A DNA stretch of 64,000 nucleotides from Colwellia sp. 12G3 (GCF_002836775.1 NZ_PJAQ01000028.1:1-64000); one strand, 5' to 3'. Positions 53,130-62,178 are shown, numbered from the stretch's first letter. A program made the numbers and translations. The notes: generated from the letters alone by a model not told the origin.

Positions 53130-53552
53130 TTATCCCAAAAACACCTGTGACGGATCAACCAAAAACCTTTCTCCAATGGCTTCGCGCCCAAACAACATTA
53201 AATAACTCATATCAGAGCGATCAGTTAGGGTAATTTCAATCACCCATGACTCGTTTCCTAATTTAACAGTTGTTTCAATGACATACCGTTGCTCTGAAGT
53301 ACCATTAGATGATTTTATTTTGCGTATATCACTTATTGGCGCAGTACAAGTAACGATACGGTTAACATTATGAGCATCGGGGTGAATATCAAAGGTCACA
53401 TTGTATATACCATCAACTATCACTTTTGTAATATTATCGACATGCAATGATGACGTTTTTGCCCCTGTATCGACTCTAACCTCTAAATCTTCAATACCCA
53501 ATTCAGGTAGGTCTATAGCTTCTAGTCGACCAATAATTATTTTATTTTTCAT
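53130..53552 (-). CDS. Retropepsin-like (ATP-dependent zinc protease family) RimK partner
   Basis: A 140-residue single-domain protein of the family once called putative ATP-dependent zinc protease, whose fold is retropepsin-like. The aspartic protease motif D28-T-G-A is followed by K-T-S-S-L-H. A second half has E-I-T-L-T-D-R and F-G-R-E-A-I-G, as typical. Members neighbour RimK, and in Pseudomonas rimABK the equivalent is RimB. It may trim glutamate tails added by RimK or regulate it. It lies 100 bp after the desuccinylase-like gene, with a long hairpin in the gap. Confidence 0.82.
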   Translation of the reverse strand: MKNKIIIGRLEAIDLPELGIEDLEVRVDTGAKTSSLHVDNITKVIVDGIYNVTFDIHPDAHNVNRIVTCTAPISDIRKIKSSNGTSEQRYVIETTVKLGNESWVIEITLTDRSDMSYLMLFGREAIGERFLVDPSQVFLG

Positions 53553-53580
53553 CTTTAATCATCTTCTGTAGTATAAATAT

Positions 53581-53623
53581 GAACTCAAGCTTTAATTTAA
53601 AATTTTGATTCAAGCTTGAGTTC
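53581..53623 (-). terminator. Intercistronic hairpin within the rimK operon
   Basis: GAACTCAAGCTT (53581-53592) and AAGCTTGAGTTC (53612-53623) are perfect complements around a 19-base AT-rich loop. It lies between the desuccinylase-like and retropepsin-like genes. No T-run follows, so it may be a partial terminator or an mRNA stability element that lowers expression of the downstream genes. Confidence 0.5.
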
Positions 53624-53652
53624 AGGTATTAACTCAAATATTAGTTCAAAGA

Positions 53653-54678
53653 CTAATTATCATCATTTTCAGGTAACAATTGCCCTTGCACTGCTTCTAT
53701 ATGCTCGGCAATATCTTCATCATTTTCACTAAAGTAAGCAATGTGGAACATCGCCTCCCCTTCTTGTACCAGTGGTATATTTTGTTTACCAATTAATATA
53801 CCTGCGCGTGCTGCTTGAACGTAACCAATAACATCACCATACGGACTACCAATTTCAGCTAATACTTGTCCCTTAGTAATTTGGTCACCTAAATTGACCA
53901 AATTATGTACAATACCGCTCGCATTGGCTCTTTGCCATTGACTGCCATTGGCAATGAATGGCACTGTTTTTTTCTTTTTCGATGTACTTACTTTTCTGGT
54001 CATGCCTAAATGCTGTAAAACATTCAATATACCCTTCATACCAGCCCGAATTGAAAACTCATCAAACCGTAGCGCTTCACCCGCTTCATATAATAATACT
54101 TTGGTCTGACATTTTACTGCTGACTCTCTCAGTGAGCCATCAACCAAATTAGAATTTAAAATAACCGGTACACCAAAAACTTCGGCTAATGCCTTGGTTT
54201 CACTGTCAGACATATCAGCTCTTATTTGCGGTAAATTAGAGCGATGAATAGCGCCAGTATGTAAATCAATACCGTAATCACAATGTTTCACTATTTCATT
54301 TAATAAAATATGTGCAACTCGCCCTGCCAAAGAGCCTTTTGCAGAGCCTGGAAAGCAGCGATTAAGATCACGACGATCTGGCATATAACGGCTTTGATTA
54401 ACTACGCCATACACATTGACCATAGGCACGGCAATCAAAGTACCTTTGGTGATTTTTAATTTTTTTTCATGAATTAAACGTCGAATAATTTCAATACCAT
54501 TTAACTCATCACCATGTACCGCGGCACTAATAAAAATAGTAGGTCCTGCTTTTTTAGCCCTAATGATATGAACAGGTAAAGAAACATCTGCATCGGTATA
54601 TAATTTAGCAACGGGCAAATCTATTTTTCGTTGCTCGCCCGGAAATATATCAAAATCACCTATCGTCAATTTTTCCAT
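53653..54678 (-). CDS. Succinylglutamate desuccinylase/aspartoacylase family protein
   Basis: I start at 54678 (MEKLTIGDFDIFPGE), with GAGGAT just upstream; the frame to 54705 adds an unlikely end. The 341-residue protein has an AstE/AspA-type zinc carboxypeptidase core (~35-215): A-A-V-H-G-D-E-L-N-G-I-E with the zinc ligands H-x-x-E, R-D-L-N-R-C-F-P-G, and I-D-L-H-T-G. A C-terminal biotinyl-like domain (~245-330) has G-I-V-H-N-L-V-N-L-G-D-Q-I-T-K-G. This family is often paired with RimK and may remove acyl or glutamyl groups. It is 13 bases after rimK. Confidence 0.87.
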   Translation of the reverse strand: MEKLTIGDFDIFPGEQRKIDLPVAKLYTDADVSLPVHIIRAKKAGPTIFISAAVHGDELNGIEIIRRLIHEKKLKITKGTLIAVPMVNVYGVVNQSRYMPDRRDLNRCFPGSAKGSLAGRVAHILLNEIVKHCDYGIDLHTGAIHRSNLPQIRADMSDSETKALAEVFGVPVILNSNLVDGSLRESAVKCQTKVLLYEAGEALRFDEFSIRAGMKGILNVLQHLGMTRKVSTSKKKKTVPFIANGSQWQRANASGIVHNLVNLGDQITKGQVLAEIGSPYGDVIGYVQAARAGILIGKQNIPLVQEGEAMFHIAYFSENDEDIAEHIEAVQGQLLPENDDN

Positions 54679-54691
54679 ACTAAATCCTCTA

Positions 54692-55597
54692 TTACCCTTT
54701 ACCAATGGTCTTATTCATATTGGGTTTTGCATTTTTTTCTAAAAATTCAAACACCATACCTGCAATATTTTTTCCTGTTGCCGTTTCAATACCTTCTAAA
54801 CCAGGTGATGAATTAACTTCCATCACCATAGGGCCATTTTGTGAACGAAGTAAATCAACACCACATAAATTTAAACCCATCACTTTGGCAGCATTAACAG
54901 CAGTTTCTCGCTCTGCTTTAGATAATTTAACCACCTCAGCTGAGCCACCACGATGAAGATTAGAACGAAACTCACCTTCCGCACCTTGTCGTTTCATTGC
55001 GGCAACTACTTTTCCACCAATAACTAAACAACGAATATCGGCACCACCGGCTTCTTTAACAAATTCTTGTACTAAAATATTGGCTTTCAAGCCCATAAAA
55101 GCTTCGATGATTGCTTCAGCAGCTTTGGCGGTATCGGCTAACACTACGCCTATACCTTGAGTACCTTCTAATAATTTAATAACAACAGGCGCGCCACCGA
55201 CGTTTTTAATTAAATCTTTAATATTATCAGGTTTACTAGCAAAACCAGTTCGCGGTAAACCAATGCCTTTACGTGATAATAATTGTAAAGAACGCAACTT
55301 ATCGCGTGAACGGCTAATAGCAACAGACTCATTAATATTAAAGGTACCCATCATTTCAAATTGTCTTGCTACCGCCGTACCATAAAAGGTAACCGATGCG
55401 CCGATGCGAGGAATAATTGCATCATAATGCGGCAATTCTTCACCATGGTAACGAACAGTAGATTTAGTACTAGTGATATCCATATAACAATGCAAGGTAT
55501 CAATAATATCAACTTCATGTCCCATGGCTTCACCCGCTTCTTTTAAGCGTTTTGTTGAATATAAATTTTTATTTCTAGATAAAATAGCGATTCTCAT
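54692..55597 (-). CDS. rimK: Ribosomal protein S6-L-glutamate ligase
   Basis: The 301-residue ATP-grasp ligase matches RimK in length and motifs: [55 protein letters not shown], and [13 protein letters not shown]. RimK adds glutamates to the C-terminus of ribosomal protein S6 and can make poly-glutamate. It heads an operon continuing with a desuccinylase-like protein, a retropepsin-like protein, MscS and an amidotransferase. A palindrome lies 18 bp before its start, facing a divergent LysR regulator. Confidence 0.93.
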   Translation of the reverse strand: MRIAILSRNKNLYSTKRLKEAGEAMGHEVDIIDTLHCYMDITSTKSTVRYHGEELPHYDAIIPRIGASVTFYGTAVARQFEMMGTFNINESVAISRSRDKLRSLQLLSRKGIGLPRTGFASKPDNIKDLIKNVGGAPVVIKLLEGTQGIGVVLADTAKAAEAIIEAFMGLKANILVQEFVKEAGGADIRCLVIGGKVVAAMKRQGAEGEFRSNLHRGGSAEVVKLSKAERETAVNAAKVMGLNLCGVDLLRSQNGPMVMEVNSSPGLEGIETATGKNIAGMVFEFLEKNAKPNMNKTIGKG

Positions 55598-55614
55598 AAT
55601 AAATACCTTTTGTT

Positions 55615-55639
55615 ATTACTTTTTTATAGTAAAAGTAAT
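55615..55639. promoter_or_regulatory. Palindromic operator candidate between rimK and the LysR gene
   Basis: ATTACTTTT-N7-AAAAGTAAT is a perfect 9-bp inverted repeat with a seven-base spacer, immediately upstream of rimK and ~100 bp from the divergent LysR-type gene. LysR proteins often bind such dyads between their own gene and the target. Confidence 0.5.
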
Positions 55640-55740
55640 GTAATAATTATGCTTAAGTGTATAGTCATATTAAAAAAAATAAAATGCTATATTTTGATGT
55701 GATCAATCAAAAAAATTGATTAGTGGAGTTAAACGGTAAA

Positions 55741-56589
55741 ATGAAGATAGAGTTATTAACAACCTTTCTAGAAGTCAGTAGAACTTTACATTTTAGAATT
55801 GCGTCAGAAAATTTATTTATAACCCAATCAGCCGTCAGTGCTCGAATAAAATTGCTTGAAGGTGATTTAGGGGTTTTATTATTTGATCGTAGCCAAAAAC
55901 ATTTAAAGTTGACCCCTGAGGGTCACCGCTTAATAAAGCACGCTAACGAACTCATTTTTATGTGGCAAAAAGCGAAACAAGATGTTGGCATTGCGCAAAG
56001 TAATACTATGCAATTAGTCATCGGCTCTATGATGTCTATTTGGGATATAGCTTTACAAGATTGGTTGCAAAAAATTCATCGCAATATGGATGACTGTAGT
56101 TTGTTAACAACAACTTACAGCCAAATAGAACTGCATAAAAGTTTATTGAACCGAGTGATAGACATCGCATTTTTATTCGAGCCTATTTTTATTGAAGACC
56201 TTGTTACCGAACAAGTTGCTAATGTGCAACTTCATTTAGTCTCAACACAAGCAGAAGATGTTACCAACGCCTATCATTTAGACAACTTAATTATGGTCGA
56301 TTATGGTGAAGCGGTTAATTCCCAGTACATGCGAGAGTTTCAATACGCTCCTGTGGCAAAGCACTTTATGAGTCAACCAATTATAGCCTTGAATTTTATT
56401 CTAGAAATGGGCGGTAGCGCTTATTTACCGAGACAAATGACCTTTGAGCACATCAGAAAAAACAAACTACATATCGTTGAAAATGCGCCAGAGTACTCTC
56501 GTGAAATTTATGCTAACTACCTTGCAAAAAGCCAAAAAGTCGATGTGATCAAACAAGCTATTGAACTTTTTAATTTTGTTAAAACTTAA
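55741..56589 (+). CDS. LysR-family regulator (HdfR-like), divergent from rimK
   Basis: I use the ATG at 55741 (MKIELLTTFLEVSRTL); the GTG at 55723 lacks a ribosome site. The 282-residue regulator has the N-terminal LysR helix-turn-helix (~3-62; A-S-E-N-L-F-I-T-Q-S-A-V-S-A-R-I-K-L-L-E) and a substrate-binding-like domain (~90-280). The N-terminus resembles HdfR (T-F-L-E-V-S-R-T-x-H-F). Its position opposite the rimK operon, with a palindrome between, makes rimK its likely target. The effector is not known. Confidence 0.85.
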   Translation: MKIELLTTFLEVSRTLHFRIASENLFITQSAVSARIKLLEGDLGVLLFDRSQKHLKLTPEGHRLIKHANELIFMWQKAKQDVGIAQSNTMQLVIGSMMSIWDIALQDWLQKIHRNMDDCSLLTTTYSQIELHKSLLNRVIDIAFLFEPIFIEDLVTEQVANVQLHLVSTQAEDVTNAYHLDNLIMVDYGEAVNSQYMREFQYAPVAKHFMSQPIIALNFILEMGGSAYLPRQMTFEHIRKNKLHIVENAPEYSREIYANYLAKSQKVDVIKQAIELFNFVKT

Positions 56590-56646
56590 AACTGCATTAA
56601 CTATTGATTTACAACGAAATTAAAGCCGAGTGTAAGGTTATTTTAT

Positions 56647-57035
56647 TTATAAACTTTGATCGCCTTTGGTTATGCTGATAGGGAAAGGAATTTCAATATT
56701 CTCTTCATCAAAAGCATTTTTAATTTGTTCATACATGCTGTTTTTTAACTCTAAAAAATTTTCTCTTTTAGCCCAAACTGAAAACTACAACGCGAGTGAT
56801 GAGTATTCAAATCCTTGAAAAATATAAAGTGGTTTTGGTTCTTCCAAACAAAGCGGGTTATCAAACGCTTCTTTTTAAATAATACTTAACTTTTTCATGT
56901 CGTTACCTTCATCGCCACTAATATTCTCTCGTAGCGCATGTATGCACCATTCTTTGCTTTTATGTTCAACAGCAAGGGTAAACGTATTACTTTTTAATAA
57001 ATAACTATTATTTTCCGGAAGAGGTACGACTCCCC
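56647..57035 (-). pseudogene. Remnant of an MscS-type channel gene
   Basis: On the minus strand, a decayed frame ends with S-V-W-A-K-R-E-N-F-L-E-L-K-N-S-M-Y, then E-E-N-I-E-I-P-F-P-I, the typical MscS C-terminus. Just upstream, K-E-A-F-D-N-P-L-C-L-E-E-P-K-P-L and I-F-Q-G-F-E-Y-S-S-L continue it in frames separated by a stop codon and shifts. Further upstream another open piece begins near 57035 (W-W-G-V-V-P-L-P-E-N-N-S). The transmembrane part is gone. It lies among intact MscS genes and so looks like a lost third copy. Confidence 0.7.
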
Positions 57036-57099
57036 ACCATTGTTATTGTTGCATATTCCGAACCACTATGATTTTAATCGTTTTTTTAGGTATAAACCA

Positions 57100-58134
57100 C
57101 TAAGCTATTTGTAATTCCGGTGGTTGCATGCCTTTTAATAATAAGCCAAAAATATCTGCACCGGTAATAATTCGCTTACTCTCGCCCCAAACAAGCAATA
57201 CATCGTGTTCAATAACACCGTCAAATGACTTGTCTGTCGATTCACTTATTTTCATTTTCATAATAGCGCGGTTTAACATTGTCGACTCATCAGTGATAAT
57301 GGTTGGACGATGACAATATTTATAAGGATCAAATTTCTCTGGTTCGAAAAATGCGTCTCTCAGAAAACCATCTGAATCCACTACGATTAACGGCTCGCCA
57401 ATTTCATTAGTTAATACTACCCAGCGGTGCCCAGACTTATTTAATAATTGCAAAAATTCATTATTTGCCCCTGATGTTATATCAGGAATAATAGGTAAAT
57501 CCATTTTCGTTGGTAGTGCGATAATCGAATCAGGGTCAATCAATTCGCCCTCTTCTGCGACTGAAATTTTATCCAGTTTAAAAAAGTTTAATGCGCCAAT
57601 CCCTTCAACATGGTTAATATCTGTTTCTTCAGATTCTATATGTTTACGAATAATGCTACTCAGTTCACTTTCTGCTAAGTAGGTAATACCTTCTTTTCCT
57701 AACCAAGCATCAAGTATTAATGCACTAGGCTTGGCAACAGGATAAAATAATATTTGATAAAATTTAATGACCGGCGATAGTAAACTCCCCATTTTCAAAG
57801 CATTTCTTGAAAAGTAAGCTTGCGGCGTAATTTCGCCAATCACGGTAATTGCAATAGTAGAGAATAAAAAAGCACTAATACCAGCCAAGGCTGAATCTGA
57901 CAACAAGGTTAGTAAGACATTAATCCCTACATTTCCCCATAAAATAGTGGCTAATAAGAAATTAGAATCATTTCTTAAGGCCAAAACATTGTTCGCGGCT
58001 TTGTTGCCTTTACCCGACTCGACTTCAAGCTGAAGACGACTTAATGAAAATAAAGCTATATTTAATCCTGAAAATATTGCCGATTGCGATATACATAACG
58101 CGATAGCAATCCAAGTAATAATATCTAATGACAT
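57100..58134 (-). CDS. CNNM (DUF21) transporter-like protein, second copy
   Basis: The 344-residue protein has an N-terminal DUF21/CNNM membrane domain (~1-180), four hydrophobic segments and the motif I-G-E-I-T-P-Q-A-Y. CBS-like repeats at ~195-330 are diverged: T-K-M-D-L-P-I-I, H-R-W-V-V-L-T-N-E-I-G-E-P-L-I-V-V. The motif Q-A in place of the usual K-x, plus the diverged CBS pair, set it apart from the copy at 2241-3311. It is presumably involved in divalent cation homeostasis. CorA lies divergently upstream. Confidence 0.83.
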   Translation of the reverse strand: MSLDIITWIAIALCISQSAIFSGLNIALFSLSRLQLEVESGKGNKAANNVLALRNDSNFLLATILWGNVGINVLLTLLSDSALAGISAFLFSTIAITVIGEITPQAYFSRNALKMGSLLSPVIKFYQILFYPVAKPSALILDAWLGKEGITYLAESELSSIIRKHIESEETDINHVEGIGALNFFKLDKISVAEEGELIDPDSIIALPTKMDLPIIPDITSGANNEFLQLLNKSGHRWVVLTNEIGEPLIVVDSDGFLRDAFFEPEKFDPYKYCHRPTIITDESTMLNRAIMKMKISESTDKSFDGVIEHDVLLVWGESKRIITGADIFGLLLKGMQPPELQIA

Positions 58135-58344
58135 AGGTCCACCAAGTGAATAATATTTTTGTGTGTTTGTACTTGCTCAAGAGTGTATAGGTGAACAAGT
58201 CGTAAAGATAATTAATAATTTTAGTTAAGATAACAAAAATAAGTGACCAAATTAATCACCCTATTTAACTTTTTATCAAGTAATATTTAGTTTGTACTAT
58301 TTACTTGATAAATAAAATATTAACATTCAAAAAGTGAGAAATTC

Positions 58345-59313
58345 ATGATTAAATGTATGCTTTTAAAAGCCGACAAAACTTGTATTTATGGCGGCGAAGA
58401 ATTGATTAATACGTGGCGTGAGCATACAAACTCTTATTTATGGTTAGATATTGATTCACACGACAAACAAGAAGAGCGACAGCTATTACAAAAGATGGGG
58501 TGCCATTCACTAGCGATAATGGATGCGCAAAGAGACCGTCACCCACCCAAAATAGAGTTATTTAACGATTATATTTTTATGCTTTATCGTGGTATCTATC
58601 AACCCAAAGATGATTTGTTATTTGATCATTTACAAATTAGCATGTTTGTCGGTATCAATATTTTAATCACCAGTCACGCTAAAGATTCTATGTCTATAGA
58701 ACACTTATTTAGCGCTGAAGGTGCGAAGTATTTACGCAAAAGTCCAATCACATTAGCTTTAAGAATATTTCATTTTAGTTGCGGTATTTATTTAAATAAA
58801 TTATTTGAATTTGAAGAGAAATTAGAGACGCTTGAAGATCAGTTTCAGCTTGGCGGTGACGATAAAATGATGCAAGAAATCACCTTATATCGCTCTAGGC
58901 TTACCAAACTAAAAAGAACATTTAGTTATCACAGCAATATTGGCAGTGAGTTAAAAATATTAGTAACCGATGATACGCCAATTATAAATCAAGCCGAGCT
59001 GCATACCGTTATCGATGTACATGAAAGAATTGAGCGTTTATTGAGTTTATCTCAAATGCATTATGATATTTGCAGTGACTTAATTAATGGGTATTTATCG
59101 GTTACCTCGCATCAATTAAATGCCACTATGCGGGTATTAACCGTGATTACCGCAATATTTATTCCGCTAGGTTTTTTAGCGGGAGTTTACGGCATGAATT
59201 TCGAGCATATTCCTGAATTAAAAGTAACTTATGGCTATTATTACTTACTCGGATTTATGGGGTTTATAGCGACAAGTTTAATAGTTTTGTTTAAGAAAAA
59301 ACGATGGCTTTAA
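58345..59313 (+). CDS. CorA-family magnesium/cobalt transporter
   Basis: The 322-residue protein has a soluble N-terminal funnel domain and two C-terminal transmembrane helices (~260-285, ~295-315). The selectivity motif Y-G-M-N is present, followed by F-E-H-I-P-E-L. The tail ends K-K-K-R-W-L. It should form a pentameric Mg2+ channel. The gene is separated by ~210 bp from the divergent CNNM gene and converges with an antiporter gene, so a shared response to divalent cations is plausible. In E. coli the motif is also Y-G-M-N-F. Confidence 0.9.
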   Translation: MIKCMLLKADKTCIYGGEELINTWREHTNSYLWLDIDSHDKQEERQLLQKMGCHSLAIMDAQRDRHPPKIELFNDYIFMLYRGIYQPKDDLLFDHLQISMFVGINILITSHAKDSMSIEHLFSAEGAKYLRKSPITLALRIFHFSCGIYLNKLFEFEEKLETLEDQFQLGGDDKMMQEITLYRSRLTKLKRTFSYHSNIGSELKILVTDDTPIINQAELHTVIDVHERIERLLSLSQMHYDICSDLINGYLSVTSHQLNATMRVLTVITAIFIPLGFLAGVYGMNFEHIPELKVTYGYYYLLGFMGFIATSLIVLFKKKRWL

Positions 59314-59381
59314 CATAGCGTCCATTTAAAAAATGACGACAAACAATCACTTTTTGCAAGTTAGATGATTAAAAATCATTA

Positions 59382-59414
59382 GGACATTAGCCGTATTTAA
59401 TAACTAATGTCCTA
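59382..59414. terminator. Bidirectional terminator, corA / antiporter
   Basis: AGGACATTAG pairs with CTAATGTCCT across a 13-base loop between two convergent genes. On the minus strand AATGATTTTTAATC follows, a moderate T-run. Confidence 0.7.
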
Positions 59415-59420
59415 TTCACA

Positions 59421-60587
59421 TTAAATTTCCTGGTGCTCATATCCTATAAATTTCTTACTTAGTGCTATCCACATAGGACTAATAAGTAAAGATAAGGATA
59501 TAACGCAAATAGCGAGTTGATAACCATGCTGATTAATAATATTGGCTTGGCTACCAACAGCAGCTAAAACAAAACTAAACTCACCTATTTGTGACAATAA
59601 TACTCCTGTATATAGACTTTCTTTCCATGAAAAATTAGATATTTTAAGGATCCCCGCATTAATAAATGTATTAGTCACTAAGGCCGCAAATACTAATGCA
59701 ATAACTTGCAGCCAGTTAGCTATTAAAAAATCGAGGTCAAGCATCATACCGACAGAGATAAAAAATACCGCAACAAAAAGTACTTTTAATGGATGTAAAC
59801 TGTGGTGAACCCACTGAGTTTCTTTAGCTGCTCCAATTAACATGCCACCAAGAAAAGCCCCTAGTGCAGTTGATAATTCGAACCATGCCGTTAGCATAGA
59901 TAAGCCAAAGCAAATACCTAAAGCAGCAAACAATTGCAATTCGTGATCATTTTTCAACCATTTAGATAATGGGATATGAACAACTTTCTTGATAATAATA
60001 AAAGCTAATAATGCTGCTGCGATAATAGAGCCAAAGACTTGCTTACCAATGTGGACACTTTCCACAGTATCTGTTTTATATAAGCCAATAATAATTAACA
60101 TAGGGATAATGGCTAAGTCTTGCGCTAACAATATACCTAATACTCCTTGGCCAACTTTAGAGTCAAGCGTATTACTGTCTTGAAGTAGTTTGATCACTAT
60201 AGCAGTACTACTTAAACTGATGACAAAACCAATAAGAATGACGCGTTCTATACCCCATTGAAAATATAAACCGAGCATCCAAACAAAGCCAACACTTAAG
60301 ATTATTTGAAATAAAGTACCAAAAATTGCGAGTTTCCAATTTTCTATGAGTTTATTTGCATCCGTTTCCATGCCAACAAAAAACAATAAAAAGACAACCC
60401 CCGCAGCGCCTAACCGGGCAATATTTTCTGTGTCATTGACGAGTCCAATTCCCCATGGCCCGATGATAATCCCAACAATTAAATAGGCAACAACATGAGG
60501 TTGATGAATAAGTTTAAGTATGAAGCCTAGTGTGAGTACAATAAAAATTATACTGACCATCTGCGGCATAAATGGGTCTAAATGCAT
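59421..60587 (-). CDS. Cation:proton antiporter (CPA2, no RCK domain)
   Basis: The 388-residue integral membrane protein has about twelve transmembrane segments and matches the CPA2 family: Y-L-I-V-G-I-I-I-G-P-W-G, L-S-S-T-A-I-V-I-K-L-L-Q, and A-L-G-A-F-L-G-G-M-L-I-G. It ends straight after the membrane domain, so it lacks the nucleotide-sensing RCK domain found in the 611-residue relative at 23854. It faces a divergent universal stress gene ~115 bp away, a common partnership for such antiporters. Likely ion K+ or Na+; not decided by sequence. Confidence 0.88.
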   Translation of the reverse strand: MHLDPFMPQMVSIIFIVLTLGFILKLIHQPHVVAYLIVGIIIGPWGIGLVNDTENIARLGAAGVVFLLFFVGMETDANKLIENWKLAIFGTLFQIILSVGFVWMLGLYFQWGIERVILIGFVISLSSTAIVIKLLQDSNTLDSKVGQGVLGILLAQDLAIIPMLIIIGLYKTDTVESVHIGKQVFGSIIAAALLAFIIIKKVVHIPLSKWLKNDHELQLFAALGICFGLSMLTAWFELSTALGAFLGGMLIGAAKETQWVHHSLHPLKVLFVAVFFISVGMMLDLDFLIANWLQVIALVFAALVTNTFINAGILKISNFSWKESLYTGVLLSQIGEFSFVLAAVGSQANIINQHGYQLAICVISLSLLISPMWIALSKKFIGYEHQEI

Positions 60588-60701
60588 AATAATCCTTTAA
60601 CGATATATAACGGGTTTAAAAAATACAAACCGTTGAAAAATTGTAATAAATATTAATAAATACGATATACTCAAATAAAGGTCCTTGGGGTGTAATAACA
60701 T

Positions 60702-61556
60702 ATGATAACAGAGCAATTAATTTGGTTTATCGACAGTCGATTTTATTATCAAACGACCTCGTTGGAGAAAATTATTCGTCTTGCCAACATTCATCAAAAG
60801 TCTATTAAAGTGATTATCGATGCAAGTACCCAACTTACAGGACATGGATATTGGCATTTATTTAATGACAAAGATGCTTTGTCGAAAGAGTTGATGATCA
60901 CCATAGAAGCCAAAAAAACTCAACTGCTTAAGTATTTTTCGATGAGTGCTATCAAAGCAGAAGTGATAATTAACCAATCGGCTAATTATCTCGCGACACT
61001 TAACACTAACGTTGAAAGTAATATTAACAGTATTGTTATTATAGAAGATAATAGCGCTAAAAAACGACACTCTATTTTCCAACATCTCGCTGATATAAAC
61101 GCACCGGTTTTACTCTTAACAAAGAATGCATGGAAACAGCAAATAAGTTTTTTAGTTGCTGTTGATCCTTTACACGAACATGCTCGTCCAGAAATGATAG
61201 ATAACAATATTGTTTCACTGACAAAAAATTGGGTAGACAGGTTAAAGGCTAAGTGGACAGTCGTACATTGTTTTTATATTGCTTCAGTTTTAACTAAATA
61301 TAAAAAAAACATTCAATCAATGCATCGCGATGGTTTGGATGATTTTGCAAAAAAACTTAGAATACCTCCAGAGCAATCTGTTTTATTAGAAGGTATTCCA
61401 GAAGAGGCATTGGTATTATACATTCGTCAACATCACGTTGATATTCTCGCTATTGGTTTGGTTGCTAGAAATCAGTTAGAACAGTTATGGATCGGGAGTA
61501 CAACAACCGCATTATTATGTGATCTTCCTTGTGATATCTTACTTATTAAAAATTAA
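60702..61556 (+). CDS. Universal stress protein family, tandem type
   Basis: A 284-residue protein with one diverged Usp half (~1-135) and one more typical (~140-284). The second half has V-A-V-D-P-L-H-E and ends with the nucleotide-loop-like G-L-V-A-R-N-Q-L-E-Q-L-W-I-G-S-T-T and C-D-I-L-L-I-K. The start ATG at 60702 has GG-rich sequence upstream (CCTTGGGG) but no perfect site. It is divergent from a cation:proton antiporter gene, suggesting joint control in stress and ion balance. Confidence 0.8.
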   Translation: MITEQLIWFIDSRFYYQTTSLEKIIRLANIHQKSIKVIIDASTQLTGHGYWHLFNDKDALSKELMITIEAKKTQLLKYFSMSAIKAEVIINQSANYLATLNTNVESNINSIVIIEDNSAKKRHSIFQHLADINAPVLLLTKNAWKQQISFLVAVDPLHEHARPEMIDNNIVSLTKNWVDRLKAKWTVVHCFYIASVLTKYKKNIQSMHRDGLDDFAKKLRIPPEQSVLLEGIPEEALVLYIRQHHVDILAIGLVARNQLEQLWIGSTTTALLCDLPCDILLIKN

Positions 61557-61594
61557 GGCTATGACATATCACTAACAAACTAAATATTCATATT

Positions 61595-61826
61595 TAACCT
61601 GAACTCTGGATAATGAGTGCTTGATATTTAATCAAAAAGACTGATTTATCTTATAAAACAAAGACATAACAAGGTCAAGGTTGCTATATCCACTATCAAT
61701 GTTTCATTCTATTCTATTATCAAGGCAAAACGTTTATGAATAGCTGGCTATTTATCGACGTTTTAACGCTGAGAATGGGATAAAAGGGAATGTTGAGCAA
61801 GTGCTGCTTATCCAGAGTTCAGGTTA
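61595..61826. repeat. MITE-like element, family C
   Basis: A 232-bp element whose ends are inverted copies of each other over ~29 positions: TAACCTGAACTCTGGATAA, then T-GAGTGCTTG on the left, and CAAGTGCTGC then TTATCCAGAGTTCAGGTTA on the right. It has no open frame of note. It shares no sequence with families A or B here. The interior (61740-61790) has the look of a repeat I associate with Colwellia-like genomes, but I could not compare it. Confidence 0.75.
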
Positions 61827-61830
61827 TTTA

Positions 61831-61896
61831 AAGTAAAAAACTCAAATCAAATAGTTCACTTAAGTTAAATGAACTATAAAATTTGAGTTACTTTAA
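61831..61896. terminator. Long imperfect hairpin downstream of the Usp gene and 61927 gene
   Basis: AGTAA-ACTCAAAT-ATAGTTCA pairs with TGAACTAT-ATTTGAGT-TACTT around a short AT-rich loop. It lies between the Usp gene/repeat C and the convergent gene at 61927-62178. Likely a bidirectional terminator. Confidence 0.65.
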
Positions 61897-61926
61897 GCAT
61901 TATTAACTTGCTTAACCCGCTTGTAC

Positions 61927-62178
61927 CTAATCTTTAGGTAATACTTTTATAGGCTTATAATAACTAGACTCTAGCTCATCATTAACGCACGTTAACAAAT
62001 AAGCATTAAGACTTTGACTTTCAATGCTGTCCTCTTTCGCATAATCTTTACATAAGCTAACAAGACTCATGACATAACTTTCTGATGCTTCCATCAATTC
62101 AGGTTCAGACGCTTCTTCGCTATAAGCTACATTTGAAGATAGCGCTAATAACGTTAGTATCAACATTGTTTTTTTCAT
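61927..62178 (-). CDS. Small exported hypothetical protein
   Basis: I start at 62178 (MKKTMLILTLLALSS) where GAAGAAAG lies upstream; the longer frame to 62217 overlaps the neighbouring gene's stop. The 83-residue precursor has a signal peptide (~1-19, ending A-Y-S). The mature part is acidic and helical, with two cysteines (L-V-S-L-C-K-D-Y and L-L-T-C-V-N-D-E-L) that may form a disulfide. It lies just downstream of the PA3496-like gene on the same strand. Function unknown. Confidence 0.72.
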   Translation of the reverse strand: MKKTMLILTLLALSSNVAYSEEASEPELMEASESYVMSLVSLCKDYAKEDSIESQSLNAYLLTCVNDELESSYYKPIKVLPKD

